Assembly: GCA_027021605.1 (NCBI GenBank)
Contig: JALUUA010000306.1
Span: 1 to 6,097 of the forward strand
Direction of reading: 5' to 3'
Length of the DNA stretch: 6,097 nucleotides
Source of the DNA: Candidatus Bipolaricaulota bacterium
Lineage (GTDB): Bacteria > Bipolaricaulota > Bipolaricaulia > RBG-16-55-9
Shown here piece by piece: positions 1 to 5,798 of the stretch; within the stretch, counting starts at the first letter, position 1; the number at the start of each line of letters is the position of its first letter. Both the position numbers and the translations under genes were made by a program. The notes below the pieces were generated by a model. It searched no databases. It had not been told where the DNA came from and worked only from the letters and a program-made list of their open reading frames with translations.

Positions 1-2844
1 GCCGTGGAGGCCGGGCTCGACCCCTGGGAAGTCACGTTTGGTGTTGTGGACCACGACACCCTTAACGAGATCTCGGCCTACGACGGGTTCCCCACCCGCT
101 ACCCCCACTGGCACTTCGGGATGGCCTACGACTACTTCCGCAAGCGGGGGGCCTACTCGGGGTGGTGGACCTACGAGCTGGTGTTAAACACCCGCCCCGC
201 GATCGCGTATCTGCGGGCGAGCAACAGCCGGGTGGAGACCAAGGGCGTCATGGTCCATGTGTACGCCCACGTCGACTTCTTCCACCACAACCGCTGGTTC
301 AGCAAGACGAACCGGGACATGATCAAGGTGATGGAGCAGCACGCCCAGCACATCGAGCGCTACATGGAGAAGTACGGCGTAGAGCGCGTTGAGTCGTTCA
401 TCGACAAAGTTTTGAGCGTTCAATACAACATCGACCCGCACGCGCCGTTCATCAAGCGCCGCTGGGGCTCAACCGCCCAAAAGAAGAAGCCGAAGCGGAC
501 CCTCCTGGAAGCGGAAGAGCCGGGCGTGGGGGAGAGAGAGGGAGGGGCCGAGGCCGAGGAGGTGAAGATCGCCCGCATCCCGGCGAAGCGCGATTACATG
601 GAGCGGTACTTGAACCCGCGGGAGTGGATCGAGGAACAACGAAGACGCCTCGAGTCCGAGCGGGAGCGCCGCCGCCTGCGGGACGCCTCCGAGTTGGACG
701 AGCCCCAGAAAGACCTACTGCAGTTCCTCATGCGCTTCGGACGCCTGGAGGAGTGGCAAAAAGATATTATCGCCATGGTCCGCGAGGAATCGTATTACTT
801 CGTCCCCCAGATCCAGACGAAGGTCATGAATGAGGGGTGGGCCTGTGTGGTAGCGGGGACGCCTGTCTTCACAGATCGGGGCATCCTCCCCATTGAGGAG
901 ATCGTGGAGGAACGTCTCCCTGTAAGGGTAAGCGACGGAAACGAATACCGCCGTGTTTACGATTATGCCCGGTTCCCCGATCGCAAGGTAATAAAGATTC
1001 GCACCCGCCGGGGATTCGAGCTTGCCGGCTCCACAACCCACCAAGTGCTCTTAGAAGACGGCAGCTGGCGGAGGCTCGACGAGCTAAAGCCAGGGGACCG
1101 GGTCCAGCTGGGAGCGGGGCTCGGTCGCTGGCCCGAGGAGTACGTGCCCCTCGAGTGGGAGCCCATCCGCCGCATGAGCTTGGAAGACGTCGCCGAGCAG
1201 GCAGGGGTCTCCCTCAGCACCGTGCTGCGCTATCGCGAGGGGCACGCCATTCGCAAGCATGCGGACCGGGTTGCGTTGGCTGTAGAACAATACGAAGCAC
1301 AATCGCCGGTAGCTCTTGCTTGCTCTCCCCGGATGCGAAGGGCGATCCGGGTCCCGAGACTGTTGGATGAGGATTTAGCAGCCTTCCTCGGATATCTCAT
1401 TGGAGACGGCCATCTGAGCCGCGTCAAGCGGGTAGTCGGTTTCACCACCGGCGACGAGGAGCAGGCATGGAGATTTCAAGGGCTGGGGGAGCGCCTCTTT
1501 GGGCTTCAGGCCCGAGTGCTCCGGGACGGGAACCGCTGGCGGGTGCTCTTTCACTCCCTGGACCTACTGGATTTTCTGGAGTACTTGGGATTAAAGAGCG
1601 GTCCATCCGCTGCGGAGAAACAGGTTCCTCCCTTGATCCTGCGCTCTCCTAAATCGGTGGTCGTCTCGTTTTTGCGGGCGTACTTCGACTGCGACGCTTA
1701 TGCAGGCAAACAAGGGGTCATTCTCTCCACTCGCAGTGAAGATCTCGCCCGCACGATTCAAGTCATCTTGTTGAACTTCGGCATCCTATCCCGGCGGCGA
1801 CCCCAGAAGGACGGGTGCTGGCACGTGGACCTTATGGGCCGCCCTGCGCAAGTCTTCTTCGAGAAGATCGGCTTCGGGCTCCGGCGCAAGCAACAAGCCT
1901 TGCAAGAGTATCTTGAGAACCACTGCTTCTACAAGCGGGAAGAGTTCGTGGACGAGGTTGTAGCGATTGAACACACGCGGGCCGACGTCTACGACATCTC
2001 CGTGGAGGAAACCCATCGCTACGCGGCAGCCGGACTGATTCATCACAACAGTTATTGGCAATCCAAGCTCATGGCCGAGTTCGCGGACTCCAACGAGTTC
2101 CTAGACCACGCGGACATGATGAGCAAGGTGCTGGGGGGCAACGCGCTCAACCCCTACAGCCTGGGGAAGCTCATCTGGGAGGACATCAAGGAGCGCTGGG
2201 ACAAGGGGCGCTTCGGGCGCGAGTGGGAGCTCTGCAAGGACGCCGAGCAGAAGAGGCGCTGGGACACCGGGGCCAACAAGGGTTTAGAGAAGATCTTCGA
2301 GGTCCGCCGGACCTACAACGACCTCACCTTCATCGACGAGTTCTTCACCGAGGAGCTCTTCGAGAAGCTCAACCTCTTCACGTACGAGTACATCCCCGAG
2401 ACGGGGGCCTATCACATCACGTCTCGTGACTACGAGGACGTCAAGAAGAAGCTGCTGTTGCAATACACGAATCTGGGCAGGCCCACCATCAAGGTGGTCA
2501 CGGGCAACTACGACAACAAGGGCGAACTGCTCCTCATCCACGAGTGGAACGGTATCCGGCTCCACTGGGAGGAAGCGAAACAAGTCCTAAAGAACCTCTA
2601 CGAGATGTGGGGGCGGCCCGTGAATTTAAAGACGATCACCCTGCGCAAGGCCCGCGACCCCGATCCGACCCGCCAGCGCATTCACCCCGAGCGGCCCCTC
2701 ACCGCCGTCTTCGAGGAGCAGGGGGTTCTGCTGCGCTACGACGGGGAGGCGTTCCACGAGATCGCCCTCGACCCCGAGGACGTCGAGGACCTCCGGGTCG
2801 ACGACGTGAACTACCACACCACCCCGCGGGAGTGGATCGGGTAA
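1..2844 (+). CDS. spoVR: SpoVR family protein, 5'-truncated by the window, interrupted by an intein
   Basis: Encodes a SpoVR/YcgB-family cytoplasmic protein. The family is named for a Bacillus spore cortex gene but is widespread in non-sporulating bacteria, often with the PrkA kinase and a DUF444 protein; its biochemical role is unsettled. Numbering from the Val codon at position 4, the host-protein signatures are PHWHFG (34-39), HVYAHVDFF (85-93), then NEGWA (276-280), which becomes NEGWASYWQSKLM once residues 281-682 are spliced out, and a C-terminal part with LNPYSLG and WEDIKERW. The reading frame is open to base 1, and comparison with remembered B. subtilis and E. coli sequences suggests roughly 25-35 N-terminal residues are missing, so the GTG at 4 is probably an internal Val. 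The spliced product in the window is 545 residues, longer than the usual 470-510. The excess lies in a Lys then Glu/Gly-rich linker (about 160-190) and a C-terminal tail after about 905. No PrkA or DUF444 gene is visible; they may lie upstream. Confidence 0.93.
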   Translation, partial: AVEAGLDPWEVTFGVVDHDTLNEISAYDGFPTRYPHWHFGMAYDYFRKRGAYSGWWTYELVLNTRPAIAYLRASNSRVETKGVMVHVYAHVDFFHHNRWFSKTNRDMIKVMEQHAQHIERYMEKYGVERVESFIDKVLSVQYNIDPHAPFIKRRWGSTAQKKKPKRTLLEAEEPGVGEREGGAEAEEVKIARIPAKRDYMERYLNPREWIEEQRRRLESERERRRLRDASELDEPQKDLLQFLMRFGRLEEWQKDIIAMVREESYYFVPQIQTKVMNEGWACVVAGTPVFTDRGILPIEEIVEERLPVRVSDGNEYRRVYDYARFPDRKVIKIRTRRGFELAGSTTHQVLLEDGSWRRLDELKPGDRVQLGAGLGRWPEEYVPLEWEPIRRMSLEDVAEQAGVSLSTVLRYREGHAIRKHADRVALAVEQYEAQSPVALACSPRMRRAIRVPRLLDEDLAAFLGYLIGDGHLSRVKRVVGFTTGDEEQAWRFQGLGERLFGLQARVLRDGNRWRVLFHSLDLLDFLEYLGLKSGPSAAEKQVPPLILRSPKSVVVSFLRAYFDCDAYAGKQGVILSTRSEDLARTIQVILLNFGILSRRRPQKDGCWHVDLMGRPAQVFFEKIGFGLRRKQQALQEYLENHCFYKREEFVDEVVAIEHTRADVYDISVEETHRYAAAGLIHHNSYWQSKLMAEFADSNEFLDHADMMSKVLGGNALNPYSLGKLIWEDIKERWDKGRFGREWELCKDAEQKRRWDTGANKGLEKIFEVRRTYNDLTFIDEFFTEELFEKLNLFTYEYIPETGAYHITSRDYEDVKKKLLLQYTNLGRPTIKVVTGNYDNKGELLLIHEWNGIRLHWEEAKQVLKNLYEMWGRPVNLKTITLRKARDPDPTRQRIHPERPLTAVFEEQGVLLRYDGEAFHEIALDPEDVEDLRVDDVNYHTTPREWIG
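844..2049 (+). mobile_element. Intein with LAGLIDADG homing endonuclease inserted in SpoVR
   Basis: In-frame protein-splicing element of 402 residues. It begins with Cys (codon 844-846) in CVVAGTPVFTDRG (block A) and ends with His-His-Asn (codons 2041-2049), followed by Ser (2050-2052) as the +1 nucleophile: the layout of a class 1 intein. Block B is GSTTH, with its His at intein residue 66; the usual Thr of TxxH is Ser. Block F is VYDISVEETHRYAAAGL, running into block G, LIHHN. The endonuclease has two LAGLIDADG helices: FLGYLIGDGH (intein residues 181-190; acidic position GDG) and FLRAYFDCDA (276-285; second Asp of DCD). Both catalytic Asp are present and the frame has no stop or frameshift, so splicing and homing both look functional. 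Removing it rejoins NEGWA and SYW without a scar. Sampled intein lines have 53-58% G+C against 53-67% in extein lines, a weak hint of separate origin. Confidence 0.95.
1174..1242 (+). other. Helix-turn-helix motif embedded in the intein
   Basis: The stretch starting MSLEDVAEQAGVS and continuing LSTVLRYREG reads as a typical helix-turn-helix of the LacI/Xre sort: a first helix ending in AEQAG, a turn at the Gly, and a recognition helix STVLRY. It lies between the N-terminal splicing domain (blocks A and B) and the first LAGLIDADG helix, about 65 residues before the latter. The following residues (about 1243-1310) continue as a charged helix-like stretch. Known homing endonucleases sometimes carry added DNA-recognition modules, so an inferred role is to add sequence specificity or to bind DNA near the insertion site. 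Seen: the motif. Inferred: DNA binding. Confidence 0.6.
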
Positions 2845-2851
2845 GCGAGAA

Positions 2852-2880
2852 TTGACAAATTCCGCCTGCGGCAGTACCAT
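2852..2880 (+). promoter_or_regulatory. Sigma70-type promoter for phoH, probably leaderless
   Basis: A perfect -35 box TTGACA (2852-2857) is followed by a 17-base spacer and TACCAT (2875-2880), which matches 4 of 6 bases of TATAAT including the key first T, second A and last T. Transcription would start around 2886-2889, and the GTG start codon of phoH is at 2889-2891. The transcript would therefore have no leader or only about three bases. This lies in the 44-base gap after the spoVR stop and suggests phoH and the next gene form a transcription unit separate from spoVR. No terminator is seen in the gap, so read-through from spoVR remains possible. Confidence 0.65.
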
Positions 2881-2888
2881 CCCACACC

Positions 2889-3905
2889 GTGGAGGTGTCG
2901 CGGCTGAGCGAACCGACGGAAGCCCAACCCCAGACCCGAGCGCAGGCGGTGGTGAGGCGCGAGATCGCCCTCCGGGACGTGGGTGAGGCCACAGCCCTCT
3001 TCGGTCCCCTCAATCGCAACCTCAACGTGATCCGGGAGGTCTTCCCCGTCGAGCTCCGCCTCCGGGGCGACCGCTTGCTCTTGGAGGGGCCCGAACGGGG
3101 CGTGGCGCAAGCCGAGCGACTTCTGGAGAAGCTGCGGGAACTGATCGCGGGCCACCACATGCCGGACGCCCGGGACGTGAGGTACTTGGCCGAGCAGATT
3201 AAAGCGGAGCAGGACGTCGAAGGGGTGCTGGCGGACGTCATCCAGTACACCCACTGGGGGGAGCCCATTCGCCCCAAGACCGCGGGGCAGGCCCGCTACG
3301 TGCGGGCCATCGAGGAGCGGGAGATCGTCTTCGCCATCGGCCCCTCCGGGACGGGGAAGACCTATCTAGCGGTGGCGATGGCCATCAACTTCCTGAAGAA
3401 GGGCCGGGTAGGACGGCTCATCCTCACGCGCCCGGCCGTGGAGGCGGGCGAGGAGCTGGGCTTTCTGCCGGGGGACATCCACGCCAAGGTGAGCCCATAT
3501 CTGCGCCCCCTTTATGACGCTTTATACGACATGATCCCCGGCGACGAGGTCCAGCGCTACCTCGAGAGCGGACGGATCGAGATCGCGCCCCTGGCCTACA
3601 TGCGGGGACGGACCCTCAACAACAGCTTCATCATCCTCGACGAGGCCCAGAACACCACCACCGGCCAGATGAAGATGTTCCTGACGCGCTTGGGCCTCAA
3701 CTCCCGGGCCGTGATCACGGGGGACGTCACCCAGATCGACCTGGAGCGGGGCCGCTCCGGCCTGGTCGAGGTGCAGCGCATCCTCTCGGGGATCGACGAG
3801 ATCGCGTTCATCTACCTGGAGAAGGCCGACGTGGTTCGCCACCCCCTGGTGAAGAAGATCATCGATGCCTATGAGAAGGCGGAAGCTGCGCAGGAACAGG
3901 GGTGA
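2889..3905 (+). CDS. phoH: PhoH-like P-loop ATPase
   Basis: A 338-residue cytoplasmic ATPase of the PhoH family, close to the usual length of about 320. Residues about 27-95 form the N-terminal RNA-binding KH-like region seen in PhoH-like proteins (LFGPLNRNLNVI ... RLLLEGPE). The ATPase follows: RPKTAGQ near 130, Walker A GPSGTGKT (151-158), the family motif TRPAVEAGEELGFLPGD, Walker B FIILDEAQN (247-255, Asp251-Glu252), and ITGDVTQIDL as a sensor-like motif. Family members are thought to act in RNA metabolism and ribosome assembly alongside YbeY; the exact reaction is not established. The GTG at 2889 is preferred because the predicted transcript begins there. GTG at 2895 (also in frame) is possible, and a GGAGGTG (2891-2897) lies six bases before an in-frame CTG at 2904, a rarer start. 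The 3' end overlaps the next gene by 41 bases, suggesting co-translation. Confidence 0.93.
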   Translation: MEVSRLSEPTEAQPQTRAQAVVRREIALRDVGEATALFGPLNRNLNVIREVFPVELRLRGDRLLLEGPERGVAQAERLLEKLRELIAGHHMPDARDVRYLAEQIKAEQDVEGVLADVIQYTHWGEPIRPKTAGQARYVRAIEEREIVFAIGPSGTGKTYLAVAMAINFLKKGRVGRLILTRPAVEAGEELGFLPGDIHAKVSPYLRPLYDALYDMIPGDEVQRYLESGRIEIAPLAYMRGRTLNNSFIILDEAQNTTTGQMKMFLTRLGLNSRAVITGDVTQIDLERGRSGLVEVQRILSGIDEIAFIYLEKADVVRHPLVKKIIDAYEKAEAAQEQG

Positions 3906-5400
3906 GCGGTCCGGCGCCCGCCTCCGCCGCCTGAGGCCGAACCTCCAAGGCGGGCTCGACTTCGTCCTGCTTGCGCTCCTGCTCACGGGCTTGCTCGCCT
4001 TTCGGTTGAACCCCACGGGCGAGCCGTGGATCCGCTGGCTCCCCGGGGAGCCCCTCCTGGGCAGCGCGCTTTTGGTGGCCCTGCTGGCGGCGCTGTGGTT
4101 GGGAGCGCTTCGGCTGCGCCAACCCGAGCTATTGGAGAGCCGCCGCATCCGGGTCTTCCTCGTCCTCACGGTGGGGAGCGTCGCCCTCCTCGGGCGGGCC
4201 GTGGACCTGTTGGCCCCCTTCTTGGTGCCCGAGCCGATGGGGGCTTATCTCGTCCCGGTGGCCCTGGGAGCCGGGCTGGTCACCGTCTTCGTCAACGCGG
4301 AGGTGGGGCTGCTTCTCACGGTGCTCCTGGCGTTCTGGACGGGCCTGAACGGGGGCGGGGGGCTTGCGCCCGCGGCGACGCTGGCGGCCTTCGGGAGCGG
4401 TACCGTCGCCGTCTTTCGCTGTGCGCGGCTCCGGAGGCTCTCGGATCTGCCGCTTACGGGCCTCGAGATCGGGCTGGTGGGGGTCCTCTTCCACGCCGGG
4501 GCGGTCGTCCTCGCCCAGGGGGTCGAGGCCCTCAACGCCGCGGCCCTCATCTGGACGGGGCTCAACGGGCTCGTCAGCGTGCTGCTGCTCTTCGGGGGGC
4601 TTCCCGTGGCCGAGTACATCACCCAGAGGACGAGCCCCCTGGGGCTGGTGGAGCTCCTCAACCCCTCGCACCCCCTGCTGGTCCTCCTGCGGGAGAAGGC
4701 CCCCGGCACCTATCACCACAGCTTCCGGGTCGCGGACTTAGCGGAGAGCGCGGCCCAAGCGATCGGGGCCGATCCCCTTTTGGCGAAGGTGGGCGGCTAC
4801 TACCACGACATCGGCAAGATCCGAAGGCCCGAGTACTTCGTGGAGAACCAAGGAGGAGGCCCCAACCCCCACGACGAGATCTCGCCCAGCATGAGCAAAA
4901 TGATTTTGATGTCCCACATCAAGGACGGGGTGGAGCTGGCCCGCGAGTACGGGCTCCGAGAGGACGTCATTCAGTTCATCCGCCAGCACCACGGCACCAC
5001 GGTCATTCGCTACTTCTACCTCAAGGCGCTGCGGGAGGGGAAGGCGAGCGCGGAGTCCATGGACGACTACCGCTACAACGCCGAGCTCCCGCAGACGAAG
5101 GAGACGGCGATCGTGATGCTCGCCGACGGGGTGGAGGCAGCCACCCACGGGCTCGACGACCCGACCCAGATCGACGAGGTGGTCCGCGAGGTGGTTCGCT
5201 CGCGGGTCGAGGACGGCCAGCTGCGGGAGAGCCCGCTCACCCTGCGGGATCTGGAGCGCATTCAGGAGGCGTTCTGCGAGACGCTGCGGGCGATGCGCCA
5301 CACCCGCGCCGGGAGCTTTCCCGCCCCCGCCCCCGCTTCCGCTCCTCCGACGGATTCCGAAACGCTGCCCTCGACGGGGACCCCGAGCGCGTCCCGCTAG
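3865..5400 (+). CDS. Membrane HD phosphohydrolase of the 7TM-HD (PgpH/YqfF) family, lacking the extracytoplasmic domain
   Basis: A 511-residue membrane protein whose C-terminal HD domain faces the cytoplasm. After a basic N-terminus (Arg/Lys-rich residues 4-25) there are about eight hydrophobic segments: about 31-48, 64-84, 95-117, 126-143, 146-163, 167-186, 199-220 and 226-246. The HD domain has the metal-ligand signatures YHHSFRVADL (His284-His285), YYHDIGKI (His314-Asp315), PHDEISP (His336), SHIKDG (His351), QHHGT (His375-His376) and LADGVEAA (Asp421), all present, so catalysis looks intact. The family member PgpH of Listeria hydrolyses cyclic di-AMP; the same activity is inferred here. 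Typical members are about 700 residues with a roughly 270-residue extracytoplasmic 7TMR-HDED domain between the first and second membrane helices; here that loop is only about 15 residues. The last 30 residues are a Pro/Ala/Ser/Thr-rich tail. The start at 3865 (or 3871, also ATG) lies inside phoH, with a weak GGTGA at 3848-3852. Confidence 0.88.
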   Translation: MPMRRRKLRRNRGERSGARLRRLRPNLQGGLDFVLLALLLTGLLAFRLNPTGEPWIRWLPGEPLLGSALLVALLAALWLGALRLRQPELLESRRIRVFLVLTVGSVALLGRAVDLLAPFLVPEPMGAYLVPVALGAGLVTVFVNAEVGLLLTVLLAFWTGLNGGGGLAPAATLAAFGSGTVAVFRCARLRRLSDLPLTGLEIGLVGVLFHAGAVVLAQGVEALNAAALIWTGLNGLVSVLLLFGGLPVAEYITQRTSPLGLVELLNPSHPLLVLLREKAPGTYHHSFRVADLAESAAQAIGADPLLAKVGGYYHDIGKIRRPEYFVENQGGGPNPHDEISPSMSKMILMSHIKDGVELAREYGLREDVIQFIRQHHGTTVIRYFYLKALREGKASAESMDDYRYNAELPQTKETAIVMLADGVEAATHGLDDPTQIDEVVREVVRSRVEDGQLRESPLTLRDLERIQEAFCETLRAMRHTRAGSFPAPAPASAPPTDSETLPSTGTPSASR

Positions 5401-5412
5401 CGGCGCGGCTGC

Positions 5413-5437
5413 TTGGCCATTTGGCCGATTGGCCGAT
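5413..5437 (+). repeat. Short tandem repeat of TTGGCC(G)AT
   Basis: Three consecutive near-identical units occur: TTGGCCAT (5413-5420), TTGGCCGAT (5421-5429) and TGGCCGAT (5430-5437). Each contains the self-complementary GGCC. They abut the candidate -35 box of the downstream small gene. They could be a binding site for a regulator or just a slippage product. Confidence 0.6.
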
Positions 5438-5466
5438 TGACTCCCCTCCGCCCCCCGATTCACAAT
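5437..5466 (+). promoter_or_regulatory. Candidate promoter for the small membrane protein gene
   Basis: TTGACT (5437-5442, 5 of 6 to consensus) is followed by 18 bases and CACAAT (5461-5466, 4 of 6). Transcription would start near 5473, giving a leader of about 17 bases that carries the Shine-Dalgarno at 5476. The -10 box lacks the conserved first T, so this is weaker than the phoH promoter. Co-transcription with the upstream HD gene, 89 bases away, is the alternative. Confidence 0.35.
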
Positions 5467-5475
5467 ACTCCCCTC

Positions 5476-5482
5476 AGGAGGT
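5476..5482 (+). promoter_or_regulatory. Strong Shine-Dalgarno deciding the start of the small gene
   Basis: AGGAGGT, a perfect anti-Shine-Dalgarno complement, is spaced seven bases from the ATG at 5490. It selects 5490 over the in-frame ATG at 5496 and supports the short gene as real. It is the strongest ribosome binding site in the window; the upstream + strand genes have weak or no leaders. Confidence 0.8.
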
Positions 5483-5489
5483 CGTTCGC

Positions 5490-5702
5490 ATGCGCATGCG
5501 GAGAAGAGCCTTGACGCTTGGGATCGGACTGCTCCCGGTGGGCGTGCTGGAAGTAAGCGGGTGGGCCCAGACGGAGCTGATGACGGCCTCGGCGTCCCTG
5601 ATCGTCGCCGTCGCCGCCCTCTTGGTGGCCGTGGGGGCGCTGATCGTCTTCCTGCGGCTCGCAAGGCTGCTGGAGCGCTGGGAGGACCGCTTCAAGGAGT
5701 AA
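5490..5702 (+). CDS. Small membrane protein of unknown function (70 residues)
   Basis: Not recognised as a named family. The N-terminus is MRMRRR followed by a hydrophobic stretch (about 7-21) ending in SGWAQ near residue 26, which resembles a signal peptide with possible cleavage after Ala; it could equally be an uncleaved first membrane helix. A clear membrane segment, rich in Ala, Val and Leu (about 36-55), follows. The protein ends in a short charged amphipathic helix (about 56-70) with RLARLLERWEDRF, probably in the cytoplasm. The start is set by the perfect Shine-Dalgarno just upstream. It occupies the place where ybeY often follows the phoH / 7TM-HD pair but is far too short and lacks the YbeY His motif. 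It might be an accessory subunit of the HD protein or unrelated; nothing in the sequence decides this. Confidence 0.75.
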   Translation: MRMRRRALTLGIGLLPVGVLEVSGWAQTELMTASASLIVAVAALLVAVGALIVFLRLARLLERWEDRFKE

Positions 5703-5729
5703 GACGGAGCAAGACGAGGCGAGGCGAGG

Positions 5730-5774
5730 GGGGCGGGACGAGCCCGGTTGCGGGTCGGTCGCTCGCCCCGCCCC
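5730..5774. terminator. GC-rich hairpin between convergent genes
   Basis: Bases 5730-5743 pair with 5761-5774 as a 14-position stem with a single A-C mismatch (5738/5766) and a 17-base loop. It lies in the 90-base gap between the small + strand gene and the - strand gene, where a bidirectional terminator would be expected. No T-tract follows on either strand, so it is not a classic intrinsic terminator; it may act as a stability or pausing structure. Confidence 0.4.
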
Positions 5775-5780
5775 GCCGTG

Positions 5781-5798
5781 CCGTTACTCCCGTTACTC
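5781..5798 (-). repeat. 9-base tandem duplication creating a double in-frame stop
   Basis: CCGTTACTC occurs twice in direct succession (5781-5789 and 5790-5798). Read on the - strand it gives GAG TAA CGG twice, so the unknown gene ends with a TAA at 5793-5795 and has a second in-frame TAA at 5784-5786. It is probably a small replication-slippage duplication that backs up the stop codon. Confidence 0.7.

Noticed and set aside
4..6. GTG at 4 as the true start of SpoVR
   Set aside because: Family comparison indicates about 25-35 further N-terminal residues, and the frame is open to base 1, so this is more likely an internal Val.
844..2049. Insertion sequence or gene fusion instead of an intein
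   Set aside because: There are no terminal inverted repeats or target duplication, and the Cys start, HHN-Ser end and splicing blocks explain the insertion fully.
2699..3277. - strand open frame across the spoVR-phoH junction
   Set aside because: It crosses the end of SpoVR, the promoter and PhoH, and encodes Ser/Arg-rich low-complexity sequence; no support as a gene.
4026..5489. Long + strand open frame upstream of and continuous with the small membrane protein
   Set aside because: It lies in another frame of the HD gene, has Gly/Arg/Pro-rich composition typical of GC-rich shadow frames, and the perfect Shine-Dalgarno starts the real gene at 5490.
4738..5664. 308-codon - strand open frame across the HD gene and small gene
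   Set aside because: It is antisense to two well-supported genes; its composition (Arg/Pro/Gly runs) and lack of any recognisable motif mark it as a by-product of high GC.
5711..5730. GAGGC-rich short repeats as a CRISPR or regulatory array
   Set aside because: Only a few 5-base units with no spacers; consistent with simple GC-rich low complexity next to the hairpin.
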